IMG/VR virus record: IMGVR_UViG_3300008259_000070
Location: 1-40,001 of that record
Length of the DNA: 40,001 bases
Strand: one strand, 5' to 3'
Source: a virus
In this document: positions 20,509 to 27,806 of the stretch, one piece after another
Layout: each line of letters begins with the position of its first letter
How positions within the stretch are numbered: the stretch's first letter is position 1
The notes under the pieces: model-generated
Told to the model about the DNA's origin: nothing
Seen by the model: the letters and a program-made list of their open reading frames with translations, nothing else
Databases searched by the model: none
Program-made: the position numbers and the translations under genes

Positions 20509-21420
20509 TTAATCAATATATCCCTCGGCTCTTGCCCTCGCCTTAACCGTATCCGGCACCTTGCGATCAGGAACGGGCACCAGATAGTGCCTGCAATTCC
20601 ACCCACCCACGAAAGTGAAGATTGATTTACTATCTGTGCCGTCTATCCTGCCAGCCCATGTGCCATCTTGAATGTCTCTTATGCCTGCGCTATTCTGCCC
20701 ATCGCCCCACGCTTCAATCTCTTTCTTGTGGAATATCTTACCCTCACGATGCTCGCAGAAGGGCCGTGTTGTAGGTATCTCCCCACCAAGGTATTCATAC
20801 CACTGAATGTCCAATGTCTCATTCACAGCAGCGGAATAGCTTCTGTCTGCCACTGCTTGCGCTGTTGTTGCTGTTGTCTTGATGTTGGCGAGTATCTTGC
20901 CATCTAACTTATCGGTACCAGTCACCAAGCCCTCCAGTGCGTTCACTGCTTCACGTAGCGGTGCCCTTGCTGCAACATTGGCTGTGAGCTGCTCAAGGAA
21001 TGGCTGTGTAAATCTCGCATCCAAACCACTGCCATAAAAGGCATTGATTGCATTCTGCTTGGATATCTGAAGCAATTGTCTCTGCACTTGTTCAGGCTCG
21101 AATCCCTCTTCAAAGGTCTGCGCAATCTCATTGGTCAACTGCACACCTTCATCGATGGAGCCAAGGAATGCACGCACTGCCTCCTTATATTCCGCACCGG
21201 CAAGCACCTTCTTGAGCTCTTCTGCGATTACGCCAATGCGCCTGATGTTTCCTTCAGTCTGCTCGATGTTACCAGCTGCATCGGTATCCATCTCATCCAA
21301 GATGGGGCGTATCTTACGCCACACCTCGGCCTGTGTCTTAATCGCTGCCGTCTCCAATTCCTTCGGAACGGATTCAAACAGCGCAATCTTCTTTTTAACC
21401 AGTTGCTCAAACGATGCCAT
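20509..21420 (-). CDS. Mu F-like minor head (head morphogenesis) protein
   Basis: A 303-residue protein. The N-terminal two thirds are helical (MASFEQLVKKKIALFESVPK, then EQVQRQLLQISKQNAINAFY). The C-terminal third carries the signature of Mu F/SPP1 gp7-like proteins: PTTRPFCEHREGKIFHKKEI, then a GTWAGRIDGTD loop and FVGGWNCRHYLVPVP. These proteins are a few copies per virion, attach to the portal and in some phages travel with the DNA. It begins 14 bases inside the portal gene, the expected neighbour. The conserved Cys-Glu-His and Asn-Cys-Arg-His motifs may bind metal. Confidence 0.87.
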   Translation of the reverse strand: MASFEQLVKKKIALFESVPKELETAAIKTQAEVWRKIRPILDEMDTDAAGNIEQTEGNIRRIGVIAEELKKVLAGAEYKEAVRAFLGSIDEGVQLTNEIAQTFEEGFEPEQVQRQLLQISKQNAINAFYGSGLDARFTQPFLEQLTANVAARAPLREAVNALEGLVTGTDKLDGKILANIKTTATTAQAVADRSYSAAVNETLDIQWYEYLGGEIPTTRPFCEHREGKIFHKKEIEAWGDGQNSAGIRDIQDGTWAGRIDGTDSKSIFTFVGGWNCRHYLVPVPDRKVPDTVKARARAEGYID

Positions 21421-23314
21421 TCAATAAGTCCTGTTGAGCTTGTTGAATAGGATCGAGCTGCGTTCCAATCTTATCGGATGCCAATCGATTAAGCTGTGCA
21501 ATCTGCTCCGACATTGGAAGGTCGATGAATCTTGGAGCATCTTCAGTCGGGATGTAGTTGCGAATCAACTCCATGATTAGCTGAGGTGCGCTGTGGTGAA
21601 TCACATCTTGATACTTCTCAACTGTGCCATTTGCAACGCGCAACGCGATATCTGCGCTGCTCATCAGTAGCAACTCATCGGCATTGATGATAAGGTCGTA
21701 AATCGCTGATGTCTCCTCATCAGTGTAGTGAATGGCTCGGATGTAGTTGTACACGTTGCTGAAGGTAATCGATGGAGGCACTCCAGCCTTAACACCTTCG
21801 CTTATGATTGCAAGGTAGTCGCTTGGAGTTGATATGTCGAATGATGTGGGATAAACCAAGTTCACACCGCCAAAGAATTCACCATAACGCATGCGGCCCA
21901 TCGTCACCAAGCAGAACTCATACAAGTTGAAGAGCTGGTCAGAGATAGGCTTAATGAAGGCATAGAGCGCACGTAGCTTATTCAATGAGCCTGTTGCAGT
22001 CGAAGCCTCGCCAATGGTTCCGCTTTCGTCTGATGAAGGCAGATGCAATATTCTGCGAGCCTTGGCCATCTGCTGCTCAATCTCGGTGCGCAAGAAGTTC
22101 AATGTGTCCATCGGAGGACTAACGAACTTGAGATATTCACCTGACAGCGCACTGTCTCCTTCGCTTAGTGATGTCTTAGGCTTAATCAAGAGCATGCCAG
22201 TAGGCGAGAATCGAGACTTCACGCCTGAGCCATTACAGCTTTGGCATGTGCGATATCCTCCATTGATAGGATCGAAGATGCGCCCATCCTGACACTTGTT
22301 ACCTTCGCGATCCATGAACTCGCAAATCTCGCCAAGCGCAACCATAAAAGGGAACGCACTTGTGGCCTTGCTGATTTGCAGATAAGACTCATCGAGAATA
22401 ACTTGGTCCAATAGAGGCACAGCCGTGATGAACGGAGACTGGAATGCAATCTCGCCGTTAACCATCTGAGGCATCCCTTCAAGCTTGTGGCATGGCACAT
22501 ATCCAAGATTGTGGGCGAAGTAAAGCACAGGCTCACTGAAGGTGTAGTCTGAACGCTTACCGACCTGGTAAATCTTCCAAATATTCATATCATCGTAAAG
22601 CTCAAGCACAAGCCCTGTCTTCTCGGTCTTGGTGCCAACCTTTACCTCGCTGCGATCATCAGTGATGACAAGGTAATACTCGCCATACTTCTGCCCGACA
22701 ATGCTCTTGCATGAGTAGTATTCAGGCATCGGTTCAATCAGCTCATTGCTGACAATCTCTTCGCCTTCCTCGGTCTCAATTGTGTCGATATCTTCGGGCT
22801 CGATTGCGATGATGCCATTCGGGTCGATAAGCTTCAATGTTGGAAGCATCGTCTTGACGAACATCTCCAATGAGCCGAACTTATCAATCTCGTTGTTGAC
22901 ATAACGCTGGAACGTGTCCTCTCCAAAGATTGGCTCAAGCTCGGGGCTGTATCGGATGGACCAGTTCTGATCGGCAAAGGCTCGGCTTATCGTGGCCTTA
23001 AAGTCCTCAAACACGCTCAAGGTTGTGGGCTTGTAGTTGGCTTTGATGTACTCAGCCTGTTGGTCGGTCTGATTCGGGGCTCTTACACTTAACAAGTGCG
23101 CCGGGTAAATGTCAGGCCGGGTGTGCGGCAAGATGCTGTCATACATCTTAGCGGCATAGTTGTACCCCGGCCAATACTCTGGATACTGACTCACGCCAGT
23201 TCGCTCCTTTGTGATTGGATTGATAGGGCTCTTCATGGCAGCACTCTCCCAGCCTTTGTGGAGAGCAGCGAACCTATTTACTACCTTGTCAATATCCTGT
23301 ATTGTTAGTGCCAT
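21407..23314 (-). CDS. Portal protein with internal zinc-ribbon
   Basis: A 635-residue protein starting at ATG 23314 (MALTIQDIDKVVNRFAALHK); a longer frame opens at a TTG and is not favoured. It has the order of a dodecameric portal: an alpha/beta wing (ELEPIFGEDTFQRYVNNEID), a stem/clip region, and a long helix-rich crown (AKARRILHLPSSDESGTIGE, then TGSLNKLRALYAFIKPISDQ). Inserted at about 329-361 is a four-cysteine motif (Cys331, Cys341, Cys357, Cys360, with CQSCNGSG) that looks like a zinc ribbon. The portal forms the DNA channel and contacts the terminase and neck. It is followed by the Mu F-like gene and preceded by the glycosylation cassette, which is a far more unusual neighbour. Confidence 0.83.
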   Translation of the reverse strand: MALTIQDIDKVVNRFAALHKGWESAAMKSPINPITKERTGVSQYPEYWPGYNYAAKMYDSILPHTRPDIYPAHLLSVRAPNQTDQQAEYIKANYKPTTLSVFEDFKATISRAFADQNWSIRYSPELEPIFGEDTFQRYVNNEIDKFGSLEMFVKTMLPTLKLIDPNGIIAIEPEDIDTIETEEGEEIVSNELIEPMPEYYSCKSIVGQKYGEYYLVITDDRSEVKVGTKTEKTGLVLELYDDMNIWKIYQVGKRSDYTFSEPVLYFAHNLGYVPCHKLEGMPQMVNGEIAFQSPFITAVPLLDQVILDESYLQISKATSAFPFMVALGEICEFMDREGNKCQDGRIFDPINGGYRTCQSCNGSGVKSRFSPTGMLLIKPKTSLSEGDSALSGEYLKFVSPPMDTLNFLRTEIEQQMAKARRILHLPSSDESGTIGEASTATGSLNKLRALYAFIKPISDQLFNLYEFCLVTMGRMRYGEFFGGVNLVYPTSFDISTPSDYLAIISEGVKAGVPPSITFSNVYNYIRAIHYTDEETSAIYDLIINADELLLMSSADIALRVANGTVEKYQDVIHHSAPQLIMELIRNYIPTEDAPRFIDLPMSEQIAQLNRLASDKIGTQLDPIQQAQQDLLNGIV

Positions 23315-23365
23315 TATGCAACTGCTTTGGTGGTTGGTTGTACGATGATGTGCGAGCCGCAAGAT

Positions 23366-24052
23366 TTAGAGCGGCATAAGTTGATTGAGTTCATAGATTT
23401 GTTGATGTTGAGATTGCAAAAAATTACTATTATTCTTTTCATTCTTCCACAATGCAGAAGATTGAACGTATGCTGTACCGTTATGAATTGCGATTCCTTT
23501 TGGATGAGCTATTTTCCAAAGCTCTAATCCTTTGTTAGCAGCATAAGCAGCAAGCTGCATGTCATTGTAGTTTTCGAATTGCCAATTTATAGCTCCAAGA
23601 TTTACATGTGATTCATCAAATATTGATAAGCCGCAACCAATGCGCTTGCATTGAGTGTCCTGATTATAATCATCCCAGCACTCAATATCATTCCATGAAT
23701 TAAAGTAATTCTCTTGATTCAAATAATCAAAGCCCCAAAATGAGCACACTTCATTGGGATGGCGTTCAAGTCCTTTTAATGCTGTACTTATGTAATCTTT
23801 TGACACAACAAAATCATCATCAATGATTAAGTTAATTCTTTTTCCCAAGTACATAAACCGCTGAGATGCTCCTTTGTTAGTTTCATTCTCGATAATTGTA
23901 ATAGGTAGCGAGCTTTTAATCTCAAGCTTGCAGCCTTGCAAGATTAGCACTACGGCATCAGGTCTTATGGTTTGCTTCTCTAAAGCTGACACAAGCTCTC
24001 TGACCACATATATGCGATTGCGCTGCACTGCTATGTTTACTTGTATGCTCAT
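23366..24052 (-). CDS. GT-A family (GT2-like) glycosyltransferase
   Basis: A 228-residue protein with a Rossmann-like nucleotide-sugar fold: an N-terminal strand (SIQVNIAVQRNRIYVVRELV), a PDAVVLILQG strand, then NLIIDDDFV with the metal-binding acidic triplet at Asp78-80. A later acceptor half contains CWDDYNQD, FDESHVNLGAINW and HNGTAYVQ. No signal or membrane segment is present, so it acts in the cytoplasm, probably on a virion protein or small acceptor. It is clearly richer in A+T than its neighbours, indicating recent acquisition. The start overlaps the methyltransferase gene by 4 bases. Donor and acceptor sugars cannot be predicted. Confidence 0.8.
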   Translation of the reverse strand: MSIQVNIAVQRNRIYVVRELVSALEKQTIRPDAVVLILQGCKLEIKSSLPITIIENETNKGASQRFMYLGKRINLIIDDDFVVSKDYISTALKGLERHPNEVCSFWGFDYLNQENYFNSWNDIECWDDYNQDTQCKRIGCGLSIFDESHVNLGAINWQFENYNDMQLAAYAANKGLELWKIAHPKGIAIHNGTAYVQSSALWKNEKNNSNFLQSQHQQIYELNQLMPL

Positions 24053-24612
24053 CTCTGCAATAGCGTCAAGCCGTTTGCGTTTGGAGTGTTAAATGTGATT
24101 GCATTGTACTTATAGCTTTGTGCGTAGCGCATAAGTCTTGCAATGCCTTCGAAGCTTATTGAGTCATGGTATGCAAGTATGCAGCCCTTATCCATTAGAG
24201 ACTCAATGGCCTTGAACTCAGGCAAAGCATAAGACCATTCGTGGACCGTGTCCACAAATATCAAATCATAAAGATTGCCTTTTAACTTTTGGCAAGTCTG
24301 AATTGAATCCCCATTTATGTACTTTACACGGCTATCACTTTCGCAAATATCTTTGAAGGCATCAGCTCTTAGGTCTTTAATATCAACAGTTGTCAGGCTT
24401 CCATCAGATGGCAAAGCCTCAATCAATGCAGTCGTTGTCTTGCCTGTTAGTGTGCCGAGCTCCAATACTCTTTTGATGCCGCTCATCTTGATGATGGCTG
24501 CAATGGCATTGCCAAGTTCGCTTTCGGACTCCCAAGGATGTCCTGTTTGGACTGATGCCGTTGCTTTCTTAGGCCTTCCGGCTTTCTTTGGTTTATCGCT
24601 TTGGGTCTGCAT
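24049..24612 (-). CDS. Class I SAM-dependent methyltransferase
   Basis: A 187-residue protein with the class I methyltransferase fold of the Methyltransf_24 type. Motif I is VLELGTLTGKTT (about 49-60), followed by LTTVDIKDL with the ribose-binding aspartate (Asp77), NGDSIQTCQ, LIFVDTVHEWSYALPEF and GCILAYHDS. The first 25 residues are basic with an AGRPKK AT-hook-like stretch. Proteins of this class modify sugars or proteins more often than DNA. The flanking glycosyltransferases make glycan O-methylation, a known way to cap phage or surface sugars, the leading idea. It overlaps both neighbours (20 and 4 bases), showing a single cassette. Confidence 0.85.
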   Translation of the reverse strand: MQTQSDKPKKAGRPKKATASVQTGHPWESESELGNAIAAIIKMSGIKRVLELGTLTGKTTTALIEALPSDGSLTTVDIKDLRADAFKDICESDSRVKYINGDSIQTCQKLKGNLYDLIFVDTVHEWSYALPEFKAIESLMDKGCILAYHDSISFEGIARLMRYAQSYKYNAITFNTPNANGLTLLQR

Positions 24613-25513
24613 GTTTGTGGTCTGTTATTCGGTGGATAAAGTATTTATGCTGCTTGCCATCGGCTTGCATCCATGCTTTGAGCTTTCGGTCAAGCCAGTC
24701 AATGTAGAAGGTCGGCGTGAATCCCTTGCCGCCGTAGTAGCTCATCAGGTAGAAGCGTTCTTCAATCTGTTCGTATGTGAACTCTCTGTTCATCTGGAAG
24801 CATACCACATCAATCTCATATGGCTTGAAGTTATTCTTACCAAATGACACGTTGAAGTAAAGTTCATCAGGCTGACCACCGCCCCACTTCATGCGAAGCT
24901 TGGCAAGCGGAAGCGGATTGTTGAGGTACAAATCGGCAGCCGTTCTGAATATAGCCTCTGCCTCATCGCACTTCTCGATGAACTGGATGCTGCTGTTGAT
25001 TGCGTAAATCTTGTCGGTCTTTGTTAAGCCGAAGTGTTGCCATAGTGAATCAGCCCAAGCCCATTGCATCTCTTTGAAGTCTCTGCCTTGGTCAATGGTG
25101 TGCTCGCCAACAACTCGCGTGGCATACTTGGCATCGTTGGCAATTAGCTGGTCGATGAGAGGCTGCAAGTCCTTCAAGCAGACTGCATCAACATCGAGGT
25201 ATAGGTTGTAGTGAAACGGCAAGTAATCGAACAAAAGCACCTTCGCCTTGCCTGGATCCAATTTCTTATTCGTGTAAATATGCTGCTCGGGTAGCTCGAC
25301 AAACGTGTCGATGCATTGGCCCAGCTCGTGGCAATGATACACAGCACGCTCGCTACTATCGCAAACCAACGCGATAGGCAGTGCGGCATTAAATCGCTTA
25401 ATCGAATAAGCAAGGTTATAGGCAGCCCAATAGTATTGCGGCTTGCCAAATGCCACAAGCACCACCCCTTGCGAGGTAGTGCCTTGGCTTTCTTTGTTGG
25501 CAGAACTATCCAT
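24593..25513 (-). CDS. GT8-like glycosyltransferase
   Basis: A 306-residue protein with a GT-A fold: GVVLVAFGKPQYYWAAYNLA, then IALVCDSSERAVYHC, and the metal-binding DxD motif in NLYLDVDAVCLKD (Asp107 and Asp109). Further conserved-looking segments are WGGGQPDELYFN and YLMSYYGGKG. The pattern is like GT8 or nucleotide-diphospho-sugar transferases of Bacteroidota. It begins on the base that ends the tail-tube gene (stop and start overlap by one base), so expression is tied to virion protein synthesis. The target is unknown. The abundant tail-tube or capsid proteins encoded next to the cassette are natural candidates. Confidence 0.83.
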   Translation of the reverse strand: MDSSANKESQGTTSQGVVLVAFGKPQYYWAAYNLAYSIKRFNAALPIALVCDSSERAVYHCHELGQCIDTFVELPEQHIYTNKKLDPGKAKVLLFDYLPFHYNLYLDVDAVCLKDLQPLIDQLIANDAKYATRVVGEHTIDQGRDFKEMQWAWADSLWQHFGLTKTDKIYAINSSIQFIEKCDEAEAIFRTAADLYLNNPLPLAKLRMKWGGGQPDELYFNVSFGKNNFKPYEIDVVCFQMNREFTYEQIEERFYLMSYYGGKGFTPTFYIDWLDRKLKAWMQADGKQHKYFIHRITDHKHADPKR

Positions 25514-26052
25514 TAACCAAAGATACCAGCAGGGGCATCATATTGTGCTGGGATGTTCTTATCGCGCCATGAGAACGTTACTTCGTAACGCTGCAACTCA
25601 TTGTTCTGCTCAGGCAAGATGAAGTTCGCTGAGGTAGTAATACCCACCGGAGGGTTGATGTAAATCACCTTTCCGCTGTCGCACATGTAGGCAAGTACCC
25701 ACGCGATACGGCGGTTGTTTACATCATTCCAGAAGGTATTGTTCTCATCAGTTACGTTTGCATCAAAGAGGGTAGCAGTACGGTCTTCGTTAATACGAAT
25801 TGGAGTACCGCAGCCAATCGGTGAATCAACCGTTACCGGTGAGCCAGCAGGCAGAGCGAAGCGGATGTCCTCGATGAGCTTTGCAGTGCCTGCCGTGATT
25901 AAGGCATCCACTTCAACGCTGTCAGAAGGATCCACAAGTTCTGTTCCACAGGCACCAACCAAGATAGCTGATACGCCGCCGAGCTTGTATTCGTTGCAGT
26001 TTACTAAGTTGTGGTCAAGTAGCGATGAATCGCAGTAGCTTACACAAGCCAT
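25513..26052 (-). CDS. Probable major tail (tube) protein
   Basis: A 179-residue beta-rich protein starting at ATG 26052 (MACVSYCDSSLLDHNLVNCN); the longer frame begins with a TTG and is rejected. Key stretches are GGVSAILVGACGTELVDPSD, GTPIRINEDRTATLFDANVT and RRIAWVLAYMCDSGKVIYIN. Size, composition and its own strong promoter and leader fit a protein needed in many copies. The leader shares a 14-base element with the capsid leader. It lies after the tape measure and tail-tip genes instead of before them, which is unusual. A decoration protein is the main alternative. Confidence 0.65.
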   Translation of the reverse strand: MACVSYCDSSLLDHNLVNCNEYKLGGVSAILVGACGTELVDPSDSVEVDALITAGTAKLIEDIRFALPAGSPVTVDSPIGCGTPIRINEDRTATLFDANVTDENNTFWNDVNNRRIAWVLAYMCDSGKVIYINPPVGITTSANFILPEQNNELQRYEVTFSWRDKNIPAQYDAPAGIFG

Positions 26053-26129
26053 AGTAGTAGAGATTAGAATTGTTAGAATCAGCCTGTTCAATAGGACGGC
26101 ATCAACCCCTACGTGTCTATGATGTAGTG
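26053..26129 (-). promoter_or_regulatory. 5' leader of the tail-tube gene with shared 14-base element
   Basis: The 77-base leader contains CACTACATCATAGA (26129-26116, minus strand) directly after the -7 box. It is the exact reverse complement of the element in the capsid leader (19012-19025). The remainder has no gene. Confidence 0.6.
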
Positions 26130-26137
26130 CAAAGATA
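26130..26137 (-). promoter_or_regulatory. -7 box of the tail-tube promoter
   Basis: TATCTTTG (26137-26130, minus strand) followed by CACTAC, the same extended box as at the capsid promoter. It lies five bases after the stop region of the upstream tail gene. No -33 TTTG at 19-21 bases was found, so a phage factor may be needed for activity. Confidence 0.55.
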
Positions 26138-26141
26138 CAAA

Positions 26142-27806
26142 TTATTCCTGATAAAGATTCACAAGGTTCTGCGTTGTGATGCGCTCGTTGTCCTGCGTGA
26201 GAATAAATGGCTCATCAGCATTGTCAAGAATTGATGGCAAGCAGTCAGCATCCACGCCTACGCATACGGTCTTGCGGACCTTATCCTTCTTCTTGTATAG
26301 CTCGATTGTCAAGCTGCCAAGGTCATCGGCATTGTCATACTCGATGGTAGGGAACTCATTGTCCGCAGGGAATGAGAGCTCGCCGTTCACGTAGCAATTG
26401 TCGAAGTAGAATACCAGCGAAAGGAAGTCGAGCACGTACTCAGGCAAGCGACCGAAGTGATAGCTTAACTTCTTGCGGCGGTCCACAAAGCTCGCCGTCC
26501 ATTTGCCCGATGCGTATCTGAACAAGTCGCTGTCGGTGTCATATTGCGGCTGGAATCTTCTGCCCTCAAGTCGGATACCTGGGAAGAACGAAGTGCCATA
26601 AAAGCCAAAGCCGAACTGGTTCTCGCCATTGCAACCTTCAATCTTGAAGAAGCGGCAGTCATCGCTGAAGTCACCAATCTGGATGAGGTCGCTGTACATG
26701 TCATAAATCGCGTGCTCCTTGTAGGCTCTCAGCTGCACTTGGCTAACTGTAACCGTACCGCCTGCATTGGTTGCCGTAGCACGCAGCGATATCTTGCCTG
26801 TGCTTGTCGGAGTGATGTTGGCAGTGTATGTGCCTGCCGATGTTATGGATGCAAGATATTGCGTGTTATCAATCCACAAGCGCAGCGTGACATCGGTGAT
26901 GCTGTCAACCACGATGGTGATGCTATACTCTACATCTTCACACACCTCAACAATCGATTCAAGGATTGTGATGTCTCCGCTGTTGGTCAATGTGATTGTT
27001 GCCTCACCATTGCCAACGCTCCACGTATCAGCCCCCACTACCGTCACGTTATCCCAGCCAAGCGGAGGGCAATCGATGCAGCCACCCCAATCATTGAAGT
27101 ACGGATTGTACATGTAATACTGGCCACAAGTGTTGGTGCAGAAGTCCGCAATCGCTAAGCGATAGCAGCCGGGCTCAATCTCATAATCAGCCAAGGCAAT
27201 CGCTGCTGTGAGGTATTGGTCCTTGACAGTTAGCACCGGATCCAATCGCTCCACCACTGTCAGCGTTGTGGCATCCACCAAGCCAGCGAACAATGCGCCC
27301 GAGCAGTACGGCTGAAAGTCAACCAAGGTGACACTGCCCTCGAAGTTGTCTCCTGGCTTAGCCACGATACCAAGCAACAGCACACTGCTGTTCGTGTTGG
27401 TTGGAATATCGTTCAGCTTGAGATATATCTCATGCGTGCCTGGTGCGCTAACCTCCACCATCGTACCATTGGCAAGACTAATCTGCAATGTGCCGATTGG
27501 ATTCGCATCGATGGTGATGGTCACCTTAAACTCCAAGCAATTAATGAACTTGTAGTAAGATATCAAAGCACCAGCGGAGTCATCCAAGTTTGTCGGGAAG
27601 GTAATGTTGAAGCCATCGACACTGACATCATTCACCGCCGCATACTCATTGAACCGCACATATCCGCAACGCCCAGCCTCAAGCTGCCAGAAGAGCTGAT
27701 CGTTGTAATCCGCGAGCTGCGCGAACTCCGAGCCACAGCCCTCGCAGGCTTCAGGCAGTTGGCTGTTGAATATGATTGGTTGGTTTGGTATCGAGGTGTA
27801 GCTCAT
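26142..27806 (-). CDS. Tail-tip/baseplate protein with carbohydrate-binding-like domain
   Basis: A 554-residue, cysteine-containing, beta-rich protein. The N-terminal region (NQPIIFNSQLPEACEGCGSE, then YVRFNEYAAVND) contains paired cysteines. Residues about 245-365 (GNGEATITLTNSGDITILES, then YSITIVVDSITDVTLRLWID) form a jelly-roll like domain of the carbohydrate-binding type. The C-terminal part (FFPGIRLEGRRFQPQYDTD, LSYHFGRLPEYVLDFLSLVF) looks like a tail structural domain. It follows the large tail-tip protein with a 4-base overlap and probably sits at the end of the tail contacting surface glycans. No exact family was recognised. Confidence 0.75.
   Translation of the reverse strand: MSYTSIPNQPIIFNSQLPEACEGCGSEFAQLADYNDQLFWQLEAGRCGYVRFNEYAAVNDVSVDGFNITFPTNLDDSAGALISYYKFINCLEFKVTITIDANPIGTLQISLANGTMVEVSAPGTHEIYLKLNDIPTNTNSSVLLLGIVAKPGDNFEGSVTLVDFQPYCSGALFAGLVDATTLTVVERLDPVLTVKDQYLTAAIALADYEIEPGCYRLAIADFCTNTCGQYYMYNPYFNDWGGCIDCPPLGWDNVTVVGADTWSVGNGEATITLTNSGDITILESIVEVCEDVEYSITIVVDSITDVTLRLWIDNTQYLASITSAGTYTANITPTSTGKISLRATATNAGGTVTVSQVQLRAYKEHAIYDMYSDLIQIGDFSDDCRFFKIEGCNGENQFGFGFYGTSFFPGIRLEGRRFQPQYDTDSDLFRYASGKWTASFVDRRKKLSYHFGRLPEYVLDFLSLVFYFDNCYVNGELSFPADNEFPTIEYDNADDLGSLTIELYKKKDKVRKTVCVGVDADCLPSILDNADEPFILTQDNERITTQNLVNLYQE

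Noticed and set aside
23356-23375. Terminator between glycosyltransferase and portal genes
   Set aside because: The GCCGC/GCGGC stem is only five base pairs, spans the stop codon and has no T-run in the gene direction.
24049-24612. DNA methyltransferase for restriction evasion
   Set aside because: No DPPY/NPPY or Pro-Cys motif of DNA adenine or cytosine methyltransferases is present. The motif set (ELGTLTG, AYHDS) and the flanking glycosyltransferases point to sugar or protein methylation.
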